From positions 84,224-148,223 of the forward strand of contig NZ_LXYE02000018.1 of NCBI RefSeq assembly GCF_001659685.2: a DNA stretch of 64,000 nucleotides, in the 5' to 3' direction. Source of the stretch: Labilibacter marinus (GTDB lineage: Bacteria > Bacteroidota > Bacteroidia > Bacteroidales > Marinilabiliaceae). The notes below the pieces were generated by a model. The model searched no databases. It saw nothing but the letters and a program-made list of their open reading frames with translations, and was not told where the DNA came from. The first letter of the stretch is position 1; every line of letters starts with the position of its first letter. Made by a program: the position numbers and the translations under genes. Positions 9,325 through 18,065 of this stretch are shown piece after piece.

Positions 9325-9360
9325 CAAATATAACTAATCAATGTAAATTTGTTACATTTG
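9325..9360. promoter_or_regulatory. Divergent promoter region, -7 boxes for SpoIIM and RDD genes
   Basis: Bacteroidota -7 consensus is TAnnTTTG. The plus strand has TAAATTTG (9344-9351) and TACATTTG (9353-9360), 51 and 42 bases before the RDD start. The minus strand has TATATTTG (9332-9325), 56 bases before the SpoIIM start. Clear -33 TTTG boxes were not found, so exact assignment is uncertain. Confidence 0.45.
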
Positions 9361-9401
9361 GCAAGCGATATTTTAATCATAACCGATTACATTGTACACT
9401 T

Positions 9402-10124
9402 ATGGAGTTTGTAAATGTTTCTACTACACAAAACATTGATTTAGAATATAGAATTGCTGGAGTTGGAGATAGAATTCTTGCTTTTCTTTTTGATTCTCTT
9501 GTTACCACTGCTTGGTCTATCATTTGGATAGTTATACTTCAGCAATCAGGTGATTTGCAGTTATGGCATAGTATTTTTACCATACCCGTTGTATTTTACA
9601 CTTTATTATCTGAGGTTTTTATGAATGGACAAACCTTTGGAAAAATGGTACTTAAAATAAAAGTAGCTAAGCTAGATGGATCGGAATTAACCTTGGGAAC
9701 ATGCCTTATCAGATGGGTCATGCGTATTATCGATATCTATCTGTTTTTTGGCCCCGTAGCCATTATTTCTATCATCAGCAGTAAAAAATCACAAAGATTA
9801 GGCGACTTGGCAACAGACACTACAGTAGTTAAAGTATCGAGTAAAAATCTTTTTGAAGATACCAATTATGTAGAAGTTCCTGACGACTACACACCTGTTT
9901 ATGTTCAGTCATCCAACCTGAGCGACGAAGACGCTACAACCATTAACGAGGTACTTAACTTTGTCAATTCGCAAAATGACACAGGAACTGACATAGCTTA
10001 CCACCCCATGCAAGTAAAACTACAAAATGCCTTAAAAAAGAAATTGGGCATTACGGAGATTAATGGTTCCGCCAAACAATTTTTACAAGATTTATTGAAG
10101 GATTTTAATTACATGCATAGGTAA
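9402..10124 (+). CDS. RDD family membrane protein
   Basis: A 240-residue protein with an RDD domain in its first 150 residues. The Arg/Asp pattern GVGDRILAFLFDSLV starts near residue 20, GQTFGKMVLKIKV near 75, and RLGDLATDTTVVK near 130. Two to three membrane helices are present, and the C-terminal 90 residues are polar and cytoplasmic-looking. It is divergent from the SpoIIM/MoxR operon, its common partner across bacteria. The biochemical role is unclear; some RDD proteins have been linked to ion transport. Confidence 0.88.
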   Translation: MEFVNVSTTQNIDLEYRIAGVGDRILAFLFDSLVTTAWSIIWIVILQQSGDLQLWHSIFTIPVVFYTLLSEVFMNGQTFGKMVLKIKVAKLDGSELTLGTCLIRWVMRIIDIYLFFGPVAIISIISSKKSQRLGDLATDTTVVKVSSKNLFEDTNYVEVPDDYTPVYVQSSNLSDEDATTINEVLNFVNSQNDTGTDIAYHPMQVKLQNALKKKLGITEINGSAKQFLQDLLKDFNYMHR

Positions 10125-10176
10125 TATCAATATTTTCGTGATATTTATTCGGTAATAGAATTCTAAACTTGACAAG

Positions 10177-11337
10177 ATGCGCAACTTCACCTATAGTATA
10201 TTTGGCATAATTACATTATTACTGTTCTCGTGCTCTGAAAAAAAAGTAAAACAAATTCCTTTAATAGAAGGTTTGGTTTCTAACTATGCACACCAACAGA
10301 TCTATCTCTTCAACGAATCTGATACATCCAATGCGCTAGATACTATATCCATTGATACAGAAGGCACTTTTTCAGTTGCCAAACAAAGCATTAAAAAAGC
10401 GGGGTTCTACTATTTAGATTTTGCCGATGCAAGTAGAATAAATCTCTTTTTAAAACCCAGCGACTACATTAATCTGAATGCAGATGCCAGCCAACTCACC
10501 AATTCGATTAAAAGCAACAATTCAAAGTTCCACACAACACTTTGGAAGCTCAATAAAAACAGAATAGCTTTTGCCAAAGAGATGGATCAATTATCAGATA
10601 GGCTTAATCAGATTGATTCAGAAAACTACAATGACTCGATATACAAAGCATTATATAAGCAAAAAGAAATACTGATTGAACAATACAGAAAGCAAAGTAT
10701 AGATATTACTAAGGGAAATGAATCGCCCATATTGGAATATATCATGCTAAATCAAAAAGCGGGCAACATTTCCATATTTAACTTGCAAAAAGACATTCAG
10801 TTATTTATAGATAATGCAGAGAAACTAACCAGTAATCCAGAAACGGCTGAATTATTCCAAGCATACGATCAACAAATCATGCAAGCATTCACAGCTATCC
10901 GAGCTGAGCAACGCTATCATCAAGGCGGTACTTTCCCTGAACTAAGGGCGAGAACCAACTGGAATGAAATAGTTACTTTAAACCAAGTAAAAGGTAAGCC
11001 ATGTCATATCATATTGTGGTCGGGCAAGGATTTAATGGACGATGCCAAACTTAAGCAAAGCAAACAACTGATGTATAGGTATGGCCCCAAAGGATTAAAA
11101 ACCATTATGGTGGCTTATACCAAAGATAAAGAGAGTTGGTTAGGAGCCATCAAAAAGTATAAATTACCATATTGGCATTTACTAGATACCAATTCTGTTG
11201 AATCGTTAGATCTTGTAGAAATGGGAGTAAGATCTTTACCTTGCAACTTTGTTGTGGATAGTACAGGTGTCATTTTACAACGAAATATTTGGGGAGATCA
11301 GCTCAATCAAAGCATCCTTAGCTATATTAAAAAATAA
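10177..11337 (+). CDS. Lipoprotein with DUF4369-like N-terminus and cysteine-less thioredoxin-like domain
   Basis: A lipoprotein (386 residues): signal peptide ending LLLFSC with the lipobox Cys at 19. Residues about 25-120 look like the DUF4369 domain found in TlpA/ResA-type lipoproteins, then a helical linker. The last 140 residues have a thioredoxin-like fold pattern (LKTIMVAYTKDKESWLGAI, then LPCNFVVDSTGVIL), but the CxxC site is replaced by SGKDLMDD after ILW. It is therefore unlikely to be an oxidoreductase. A paralogue follows after 56 bases. The function is unknown; binding or scaffolding is possible. Confidence 0.8.
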   Translation: MRNFTYSIFGIITLLLFSCSEKKVKQIPLIEGLVSNYAHQQIYLFNESDTSNALDTISIDTEGTFSVAKQSIKKAGFYYLDFADASRINLFLKPSDYINLNADASQLTNSIKSNNSKFHTTLWKLNKNRIAFAKEMDQLSDRLNQIDSENYNDSIYKALYKQKEILIEQYRKQSIDITKGNESPILEYIMLNQKAGNISIFNLQKDIQLFIDNAEKLTSNPETAELFQAYDQQIMQAFTAIRAEQRYHQGGTFPELRARTNWNEIVTLNQVKGKPCHIILWSGKDLMDDAKLKQSKQLMYRYGPKGLKTIMVAYTKDKESWLGAIKKYKLPYWHLLDTNSVESLDLVEMGVRSLPCNFVVDSTGVILQRNIWGDQLNQSILSYIKK

Positions 11338-11339
11338 TG

Positions 11340-11347
11340 TATCTTTG
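11340..11347 (+). promoter_or_regulatory. Candidate -7 box before second lipoprotein gene
   Basis: TATCTTTG matches TAnnTTTG, 46 bases before the ATG at 11394. No TTTG lies at the expected -33 spacing, so this is a weak call. Confidence 0.3.
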
Positions 11348-11393
11348 GTGCTTCCATACATAGACACAAATAACACAAAACACTAATAAACAA

Positions 11394-12569
11394 ATGAATA
11401 CATTTCGAATTATTCTTTTCCTAGGATTTATATTCCTTATTTCATCTTGTTCAAACAAGGACACCATGAGGGTAAGTGGTAACATTTCTGATGCAGAAGG
11501 AAAGACATTATATTTTCAAAAGCTAAACTTAGATGGTACAGAGGATTTAGACTCTGTTCAATTAAAAGAAAATGGAAGCTTTAAGTTTTCTATGCAAAAA
11601 CTAGAGCACCCTACTTTTCTTTTATTAAAATTGGCAGATAACAACCTAATTACGCTTTTAGCTGATTCTACCGAAAAAATTGAAGTAACTGCTAATGCTA
11701 AAAATTTAACAGAATCTTATTCTGTTAAAAACTCGATGGGTTCTAAATACATTAAAACACTTAATCAAAAGTTAGAAACAACTAAAAACGATATTGATAG
11801 CTTAATTACAGTTTATAACAATATTCCAGAACTAGAAACCGAACAACGTAAAGCAGTTAGGGACGAAATGATTAAGTCAATAAACAATCAAAAGAACTTT
11901 ATTTTTGATTTTGTTATGACAAACCCTCGCTCCTTTGCCAGTTATTACGCTGTTTTCCAACGTTTTGATGATGGATCTCTAATTCTTGACCCTAATCAAA
12001 AAAAGGATTTAAACATGTACACTGCAGTAGCTACAAGTTTAGATTTGATGTATCCAGAAGCACCTAGAGTAAAGCAATTAAAATCATTTATTCTAGGCAT
12101 TAAAAAGGAGCAAAGAACAAGACAATTGCGTGAAGAACTATTATCACAGGCCAATGAAGTAAGAAGCATACCAGAAGTTGAAGAGGAAGACTTAAATGGC
12201 AAAAAAATAAAGCTTTCATCGTTAAAAGGAAAGATGGTGTTACTTTCTTTTTGGGCCTCTTGGGATCAAAAATCGATGGAAGAAAACAAAAGACTTTTAA
12301 AAATTTACAGTAAATACAAACCTAAAGGCTTTGAAGTTTACCAAGTTTCGCTTGATAAAAGTAAAATTTTATGGGAAGAGGCGGTTAAAAAAGATAAGCT
12401 TCCATGGATAAATGTAAGCGACTTAAGATTTACCAGTTCTGTGCCAGCTACAACCTACAATATCAGTAAATTACCCGCTAATTTCTTAATTAGCAAAGAG
12501 GGTGAAATCATTGGTAAAGATTTGTTTGGACGAATTTTGGATGAAAAACTAGCTGACGTATTAAACTAA
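11394..12569 (+). CDS. Lipoprotein with DUF4369-like N-terminus and redox-dead TlpA-like domain
   Basis: A lipoprotein (391 residues) with a lipobox ending FLISSC and mature Cys at 19. It has the same architecture as the preceding gene: DUF4369-like region about 24-120, helical linker, TlpA/AhpC-TSA-like domain from about 260. The domain starts in standard fashion (GKMVLLSFWASW), but the residues that should be CGPC are DQKS, so both catalytic cysteines are gone. The rest of the fold (FEVYQVSLDK, LPANFLISKEG) is intact. A strong terminator follows at 12595-12623, ending this two-gene unit. Confidence 0.83.
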   Translation: MNTFRIILFLGFIFLISSCSNKDTMRVSGNISDAEGKTLYFQKLNLDGTEDLDSVQLKENGSFKFSMQKLEHPTFLLLKLADNNLITLLADSTEKIEVTANAKNLTESYSVKNSMGSKYIKTLNQKLETTKNDIDSLITVYNNIPELETEQRKAVRDEMIKSINNQKNFIFDFVMTNPRSFASYYAVFQRFDDGSLILDPNQKKDLNMYTAVATSLDLMYPEAPRVKQLKSFILGIKKEQRTRQLREELLSQANEVRSIPEVEEEDLNGKKIKLSSLKGKMVLLSFWASWDQKSMEENKRLLKIYSKYKPKGFEVYQVSLDKSKILWEEAVKKDKLPWINVSDLRFTSSVPATTYNISKLPANFLISKEGEIIGKDLFGRILDEKLADVLN

Positions 12570-12594
12570 AGTTTTTGCGTTAAAATACTTATGA

Positions 12595-12623
12595 GGGAAA
12601 TTCGTTTCGAATTTCCCTTTTTT
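12595..12623 (+). terminator. Rho-independent terminator
   Basis: A 10-bp perfect stem, GGGAAATTCG with CGAATTTCCC and loop TTT (12595-12617), is followed by six T. It ends transcription from the tandem lipoprotein genes. Confidence 0.92.
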
Positions 12624-12658
12624 GCGTAAATAAATCTAATATCTTTGTGCGTTGATTT

Positions 12659-13426
12659 ATGATAGAGAAAGAGTTGGAAAAAGGGAAAAAGATATATTTT
12701 GCATCGGATGTTCATCTAGGTGCTCCTTCCATTAAAGATAGCCGTAAACACGAAAAAGTATTTGTTGACTGGTTGGATTCAATCAAGGAAGATACTGCGG
12801 CTTTATATTTGTTAGGTGATATCTTTGACTTTTGGTTTGAGTATCGTCATGTGGTACCAAGAGGTTTTAGTCGATTTTTTGGTAAGATATGCGAATTCAC
12901 CGATAGTGGTATTCCAGTTCATTTTTTTACGGGTAATCACGACATTTGGGTTTTCGATTATCTACCTAAAGAAACAGGTATGATTGTACATCGAGATCCT
13001 GTAAAGACAGAGTTTAATGGTAAATCATTTTATCTGGCTCATGGCGATGGATTAGGGCCGTACGACAAAAGTTACAATTGGCTTAAAAAAGTTTTCACGA
13101 ACAAATTGCTTCAATGGATGTTTGCTAGAGTCCACCCCAACTTTGGTGTTGGATTGGCCCGCAAATGGTCGAAGCAAAGCAGAATTAAAAATGAAAACTC
13201 TGATGAGAACCAATATTTGGGTGAAGACAAAGAATGGTTGATGCTTCATGCCAGAGATATATTAGAAGAAGAACACTTTGACTACTTTATATTTGGACAC
13301 CGCCACCTTGCGCTACATCAAGATTTTAAAGAACGTAGCCAGTTTGTGTATCTGGGAGATTGGGTAAATCACAGATCATATGGAGTTTGGGATGGGTCTA
13401 AATTTGAGTTAAAGTTTTTAAAATAA
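12659..13426 (+). CDS. lpxH: UDP-2,3-diacylglucosamine diphosphatase
   Basis: Calcineurin-like metallophosphatase of lipid A synthesis that hydrolyses UDP-2,3-diacylglucosamine to lipid X and UMP. The 255-residue protein has all metal motifs: DVH at 17-19, GDIFDFWFEYR at 53-63, GNHD at 92-95, HGD at 128-130 and GHRH at 213-216. Its length and GDxFDFW pattern separate it from generic phosphodiesterases. A candidate -7 box TATCTTTG lies at 12640-12647, giving a very short leader. It is followed by a KAS III-like gene on the same strand after 75 bases. Confidence 0.9.
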   Translation: MIEKELEKGKKIYFASDVHLGAPSIKDSRKHEKVFVDWLDSIKEDTAALYLLGDIFDFWFEYRHVVPRGFSRFFGKICEFTDSGIPVHFFTGNHDIWVFDYLPKETGMIVHRDPVKTEFNGKSFYLAHGDGLGPYDKSYNWLKKVFTNKLLQWMFARVHPNFGVGLARKWSKQSRIKNENSDENQYLGEDKEWLMLHARDILEEEHFDYFIFGHRHLALHQDFKERSQFVYLGDWVNHRSYGVWDGSKFELKFLK

Positions 13427-13531
13427 ATAGTAGTTGTTTTGTTTGCGTTAGCGCAGGCAATAAATATCCTTACCAAATGCATAGGGTAAAAAGCAAGAGG
13501 TATGGATATACATATGCAAAAATCGGAAATA

Positions 13532-14608
13532 ATGAAAATTTATGCTGTAGCTACTGGTACGGGATCTTATATCCCTCCTGTAGTAGTTAAAAACATTGAT
13601 TTCGCTAATCAATTATTTTTAAACAGTGATGGTAGCAAAATTGAAACTCCTGGCGAGGAGATCGTTCAAAAGTTTGAACAAATTACTGATATCACGGAGC
13701 GTAGATGTGCTGATGAAAAACATGTAACTTCAGACATTGCCACCTTTGCTGCAGAAAATGCTCTTGAAGCAGCAAACTTCGACAGGGAGAAGTTGGATTA
13801 TATTATTGTTGCGCACAATTTGGGCGACATTAAACATGGCAGCCACTTTCCTGACATGCTTCCTACACTGGCTTCCAGAGTAAAGCAAAAACTAAAAATC
13901 AAGAATCCTAAAACCATAGCATACGATATTACTTTTGGCTGTCCTGGCTGGACACAAGCCATGGTTCAGGCCAAATACTACATTGAATCAGGCGATGCTA
14001 AAAGCGCCTTGGTAATTGGAGCAGATACATTAAGCAGAATGATGGATGCGCACGATAGAGACTCTATGCTTTTTGCAGATGGTGCAGGGGCTGCTTTATT
14101 AGAAGGCGTTGAAAGCGAAGAGCCTGTAGGTATCCTGAAACATTCGGCCAGAACAGATTCAGAAGAACATATTGATTTATTACAGATGGGTAATTCATAC
14201 AATAAAGATTTGGATGATGACCATATGTACCTTAAAATGCACGGTCGTAGACTATACAACTACGCCCTTACTACGGTTCCTTCTGTTGCCAAAGAGTGTC
14301 TTGATGCCAACAACTTAACTTTAACTGACGTTAAAAAGGTACTAATTCATCAAGCAAACGCTAAAATGGACGAAGCTATCTTAAAAAGGTTATATAGGCT
14401 GTACAAAGTAAAAGATGTAGACTACAGCATTATGCCAATGACTATTAACACTTTAGGAAATAGCTCAGTAGCAACTGTTCCTACTTTGTTCGATTTAATT
14501 GTTCGTGGCAAACTCGAAGGACAATCCTTAGAAAGTGGCGATTATGTGATGATGACTTCTGTAGGTGCGGGTATGAACATTAATGCCTACATGTACAAAA
14601 TGCCATAA
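13532..14608 (+). CDS. 3-oxoacyl-ACP synthase III (KAS III) family protein
   Basis: Thiolase-fold condensing enzyme of the FabH type. The frame is open from an ATG at 13502, but MKIYAVATGTGSYIPP starting at 13532 is the natural beginning of the fold, so I use that start (358 residues). Counted from the upstream ATG, the catalytic triad is Cys147 (TFGCPGW), His283 (LIHQANAKMD) and Asn320 (TLGNSSVATVP). It is longer than typical FabH (about 320), as in the secondary FabH-like proteins common in Bacteroidota. The acyl substrate cannot be told from sequence. Placement after lpxH suggests an envelope lipid role. Confidence 0.85.
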   Translation: MKIYAVATGTGSYIPPVVVKNIDFANQLFLNSDGSKIETPGEEIVQKFEQITDITERRCADEKHVTSDIATFAAENALEAANFDREKLDYIIVAHNLGDIKHGSHFPDMLPTLASRVKQKLKIKNPKTIAYDITFGCPGWTQAMVQAKYYIESGDAKSALVIGADTLSRMMDAHDRDSMLFADGAGAALLEGVESEEPVGILKHSARTDSEEHIDLLQMGNSYNKDLDDDHMYLKMHGRRLYNYALTTVPSVAKECLDANNLTLTDVKKVLIHQANAKMDEAILKRLYRLYKVKDVDYSIMPMTINTLGNSSVATVPTLFDLIVRGKLEGQSLESGDYVMMTSVGAGMNINAYMYKMP

Positions 14609-14638
14609 GTATAATAGATAAAACTATTAAAATATATT

Positions 14639-14669
14639 AGGGATATTCTTTACGGGATATCCCTTTCTT
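14639..14669 (+). terminator. Terminator between convergent KAS III-like and GT2 genes
   Basis: Stem AGGGATAT (14639-14646) with ATATCCCT (14657-14664), 10-base loop, then TTCTT. It suits the rightward gene; the minus side lacks a clear T-run. Confidence 0.75.
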
Positions 14670-14673
14670 ATTA

Positions 14674-15780
14674 TTAAATTTTTCTACCCTTCCAAATACG
14701 AGGCCCTTTTACAGCCATTAAAACAGAAGCAACTATATAAAAAGGATAGATAATGGCAATGCTTATATAGCTAAAAAAGTTAATTCTATCCTGAACGAAA
14801 GCAGCTCCTTTTTTTAGCAATATATAATCAATCAGAATTTTGAACATCGCAAACACAGCCACCACAGAGGCCATTGATATATTATAGAAAAACCACAAAG
14901 GAATTGTAAGCATAACCATATTTGAAATAAAAACAATCCATGCTACGCATATGGTAAACTTGTCGGTATAGGCTTTACTTTTAGAAGCCCATCTAACTCT
15001 CTGCCTTAAAAACCCTTTAAGCGTTTTTTCGCAAAACGTTTGCACTATAGCTGCTGATGACTTTAAAAATTCAATCTGCTTCCCTTGATCTTTGCAATAC
15101 TGCAATAAAAATATATCATCACCTGATGCATAGCTTTCGTTTAATGAATCCTGCGCTTGTAACCAGAGCGCTTTTTTTACAATTAAATTGGCACCATTGC
15201 ACATAATAGCCCTATTAAGTCCAGCGGCACCAGCGCCAGACGTAATCAGACTCAAAAAATCAACTGCCTGAAACCACTCGAAGAAGTTTGATGGTGAATG
15301 ATATTTTACGGGACCAATTAACAAATCTGTATTTTTGCTATTTAAGAAGGATCCAATGGTACTTAACCATGATGGAGGATGCATACAATCCGCATCAGAG
15401 AATACGATATATTCTCCATTAGCCACTGTAACACCTTGCTTAAGCGCCAACTTTTTCCCTTCCCCGAGATTGTTTTTAAGGAGCTTAAAATGATCCAATG
15501 AACTTATTAATTGCTCAACCAAAGCATACGAACCATCGGTACTATTATCATCTACTAAAACAACTTCGTAATTAGCATTTTGCTGACGATTTAGATTTGT
15601 TATCAGTTGTTTTAAATGATGTTCTTCATTTCGGAAAGGAATTATGCAAGAAAGTAGCGCTTCTGCATTTGAGGTTCCTGAAGCCTTAAATGGTTTTATT
15701 CTATTCCAGCCTAATATAAAATTAGCAATCAGCCCTATATAAACCAACAATACGCTTATAACTATTATACTAAACCACAT
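14674..15780 (-). CDS. Family 2 glycosyltransferase, membrane-bound
   Basis: A 368-residue processive-type GT2. It has an N-terminal membrane helix (about 4-24) and a GT-A domain with LVDDNSTDGS and FSDADCMHP. The acceptor-side motif, normally QxxRW, is seen as RQRVRWASK near residue 260. Three C-terminal hydrophobic segments follow. This layout resembles glycosyltransferases that extend lipid-linked or exopolysaccharide chains. No polysaccharide cluster surrounds it, so the acceptor is unknown. Confidence 0.88.
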   Translation of the reverse strand: MWFSIIVISVLLVYIGLIANFILGWNRIKPFKASGTSNAEALLSCIIPFRNEEHHLKQLITNLNRQQNANYEVVLVDDNSTDGSYALVEQLISSLDHFKLLKNNLGEGKKLALKQGVTVANGEYIVFSDADCMHPPSWLSTIGSFLNSKNTDLLIGPVKYHSPSNFFEWFQAVDFLSLITSGAGAAGLNRAIMCNGANLIVKKALWLQAQDSLNESYASGDDIFLLQYCKDQGKQIEFLKSSAAIVQTFCEKTLKGFLRQRVRWASKSKAYTDKFTICVAWIVFISNMVMLTIPLWFFYNISMASVVAVFAMFKILIDYILLKKGAAFVQDRINFFSYISIAIIYPFYIVASVLMAVKGPRIWKGRKI

Positions 15781-15815
15781 AACACTTTCGAGAATATACT
15801 ACTGTTTTGAGTAAA

Positions 15816-15849
15816 CAAAAATCCCGAATCCAATGAATAGATTCGGGAT
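15816..15849 (-). terminator. Terminator of the HU-SPOR gene
   Basis: On the minus strand a 10-bp perfect stem (ATCCCGAATC with GATTCGGGAT, 9-base loop, 15849 to 15821) is followed by TTTTTG. It lies 20 bases after the HU-SPOR stop. Confidence 0.9.
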
Positions 15850-15869
15850 TAAATATATCTTTTGCTAGC

Positions 15870-16997
15870 TTATTTTACTTTATATAGCCAACTTCCCATC
15901 TGCTTGCTTAAGATTTCTTGCTGCTTAGCTTCCATCTTTGAGTACGAAACATTATTATCAATGCTAACCAAATGCATTTTATCTTTTACAATCATTTGTG
16001 CATTTGTATAACCTTCGCTTTTAAGCTTATCTACCATTTTATTGGCATTCTCCACATTTTTAAATCCACCTACTATAATATGAAACTGTCCCTTAGCAAG
16101 AGCTGGAACTACAAGCTTAGCTTCTTCTTTGGGTTTCACTACCTTCTTTTTCTCAGCTAGAGTAGTATCCTTTTTAACAGGTGTTTTTTTAGGTTTAGGC
16201 TTTACAATTTCCTTCTGTGCAATTTTAATTGGCTCCTTTTCAGGCTTATTAAAAAATACGAAGTAGCCAACAACACACAAAACAACTATAACAGCTATTG
16301 CAATAAATGCAATTAAACCTCGCTTATCTTCTTTTTGTTTAACTACTGTTTTCTTATAAGTTGTTTTTTTGATAGGCTCTGGTTTTTTCTTCTCTTCCAC
16401 AGCCTTAGTAGATACAGGAGGAGTAACAATCACCTTATTATCCTTCTTCGGGAATTCTTTTACAATAGGTTTAGCTGGCTCATCATCAACTTTAGTTTTT
16501 TCAACATCAACAGCCTTTTCTTCTACCTCATCCTTAATACTAGTATCTTCAGATTTCTCCTCATCTAGTATCAGAACCCCGTCTTTTGTTTCTGATGTTT
16601 CTTCAGAAGTTTCTGCTCCCTCCAACTTTTCTTCAGAAGCTTCATCACTTTTAACTAAGCCTTCAGTAAACTGAGCTGCAAAATCATCCGATTGATTAAA
16701 TCGAAGAATACCATTTTCATCTTTCTTAAAAGTACCTAGCTTTTTAATGACATACTCGCCTGATTCATCTAATTCTTTCTTCAGTCCGTCAACGAAGTTA
16801 AATACCTCATCGGTAGCAGCTACAGTCTCAATACCCTTTTGCTCGGCAACATAGTTAACCAAAAGGCCATCATTAAAACTTAAGAAATTATTAAATAGTA
16901 TACTAGGCCCATGCTCTTTAGAAACAATGAATGCTCCAAAGTTGGGAATGATAACTCTATTATTTTCTGAAATTAAATCAAGAATATATTTTTCCAT
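15870..16997 (-). CDS. HU-CCDC81-like domain protein with membrane helix and SPOR domain
   Basis: A 375-residue protein in three parts. Residues 1-105 resemble the paired bacterial HU-CCDC81 domains (RVIIPNFGAFIVSK, then YVIKKLGTFKKDENG). Residues 106-225 are a low-complexity Glu/Lys/Thr/Pro linker. A membrane helix lies about 229-250, followed by a basic linker and a C-terminal SPOR domain (about 303-375, starting QFHIIVGGFKNVENAN). The expected topology is HU-like domain in the cytoplasm and SPOR in the periplasm on denuded peptidoglycan. This architecture recurs in Bacteroidota and suggests a cell-division or envelope role; what the HU part binds is unproven. Confidence 0.88.
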   Translation of the reverse strand: MEKYILDLISENNRVIIPNFGAFIVSKEHGPSILFNNFLSFNDGLLVNYVAEQKGIETVAATDEVFNFVDGLKKELDESGEYVIKKLGTFKKDENGILRFNQSDDFAAQFTEGLVKSDEASEEKLEGAETSEETSETKDGVLILDEEKSEDTSIKDEVEEKAVDVEKTKVDDEPAKPIVKEFPKKDNKVIVTPPVSTKAVEEKKKPEPIKKTTYKKTVVKQKEDKRGLIAFIAIAVIVVLCVVGYFVFFNKPEKEPIKIAQKEIVKPKPKKTPVKKDTTLAEKKKVVKPKEEAKLVVPALAKGQFHIIVGGFKNVENANKMVDKLKSEGYTNAQMIVKDKMHLVSIDNNVSYSKMEAKQQEILSKQMGSWLYKVK

Positions 16998-17123
16998 TAT
17001 GGTGTTTATCGGTTTTATTAGGTTAGTACGCGGAAAAATCGAACTAAAGATAATGATTTTTAAGAATTAAGGATAACTAAATACAAAACTTTAGTGCTAG
17101 CAGGTTAAAAATCAACTATTCTT

Positions 17124-18065
17124 TTACTTTTTACCTAGTATTAACAATGATCCAAGTGCGGCAGGAACAACTTGATTAATAAACCAAAGTATAGAAACCA
17201 TTAACACAATAGTTACATCCGACATGGCTAAATGCGAAAACACATAAAGCGCCACAGACCCTCTAATTCCTACATCTGCTAGAAAAAAAGAAGGAATTAG
17301 TGTAATCAATAAAAAATACACTGGTACCAAGGCCAGTAGAATAATATTTAATTGCGCATCAAAAAAATATAAAAGTAAAATCATCTGCACGCAATAAACT
17401 GCAAAACGAGCAATACTTAAAAGAAAGGCATTATTCAAATCCTTCCTAGATATTGACTTTGAAAAATCCCATAGTTTAACAATTGTTGTCCCAAATTTAC
17501 TCCATCGCAACAACTGTTTTTTTAACCAACTCCTTTTTAACCACAGCAACAGTCCGCAAAAAGATATAACTAAAAATAAAAGCATCGCATTTAAAGCCAG
17601 TGCTCCACTTTCGGAAAGTATATTCCAGGATGTTAACAGACAAAGTAAACCTACTGCGCCAATTACAAGATTATGAATAGCTCCACCTATATAATTTAAC
17701 AAACTGGCTTTTGCCCAAATCTCCTTTGGCAAGAATAGGATCCTACCCACTGGCTCTCCAATTTTAGCAGGCGTGAAGATTCCGGAAGCAAAGCCTGCTA
17801 AAACCATCTTGAATGATGCTTTAAAGCCCACCTGTTTTAATGAATTCAGGAGTACTTGCCACTTTTTACTTTCCAAAAATAAGTTGAATAAGAGTAGTAT
17901 TATCTGCACAAGAATTAGCCAAAGCCAGTCTTGTATTTCTATTGGCGAGATAGAAGAAAGTGGCACCTCACTTTTAAAGTTTAAAAGTCGATAAATGATA
18001 TACGCATAACTAATGGTGGCTATTAAAACCCCAAACCATTTTCCCGTTTTAAACGAGAGTTTCAT
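17124..18065 (-). CDS. Lysylphosphatidylglycerol synthase TM-region/UPF0104 family membrane protein (second copy)
   Basis: A 313-residue polytopic protein with about eight helices and UPF0104/LPG_synthase_TM features: a polar FTPAKIGEPVGR loop near residue 95 and a polar ADVGIRGSVALYVF segment near the end. The family includes the flippase-like half of MprF and archaeal AglD, but this protein lacks the soluble aminoacyl-transferase half. Its ATG overlaps the stop of the upstream paralogue by one base (TAATG), so the two are translationally coupled. Substrate unknown; lipid handling is inferred. Confidence 0.8.
   Translation of the reverse strand: MKLSFKTGKWFGVLIATISYAYIIYRLLNFKSEVPLSSISPIEIQDWLWLILVQIILLLFNLFLESKKWQVLLNSLKQVGFKASFKMVLAGFASGIFTPAKIGEPVGRILFLPKEIWAKASLLNYIGGAIHNLVIGAVGLLCLLTSWNILSESGALALNAMLLFLVISFCGLLLWLKRSWLKKQLLRWSKFGTTIVKLWDFSKSISRKDLNNAFLLSIARFAVYCVQMILLLYFFDAQLNIILLALVPVYFLLITLIPSFFLADVGIRGSVALYVFSHLAMSDVTIVLMVSILWFINQVVPAALGSLLILGKK

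Noticed and set aside
13502..13531. Upstream ATG of the KAS III-like gene
   Set aside because: Adds ten residues not part of the fold; the start at 13532 gives the usual N-terminus, though the longer form cannot be excluded.
16335..16674. Overlapping plus-strand ORFs opposite the HU-SPOR gene
   Set aside because: Ser/Phe-rich shadows of the Glu/Lys-rich linker on the other strand.
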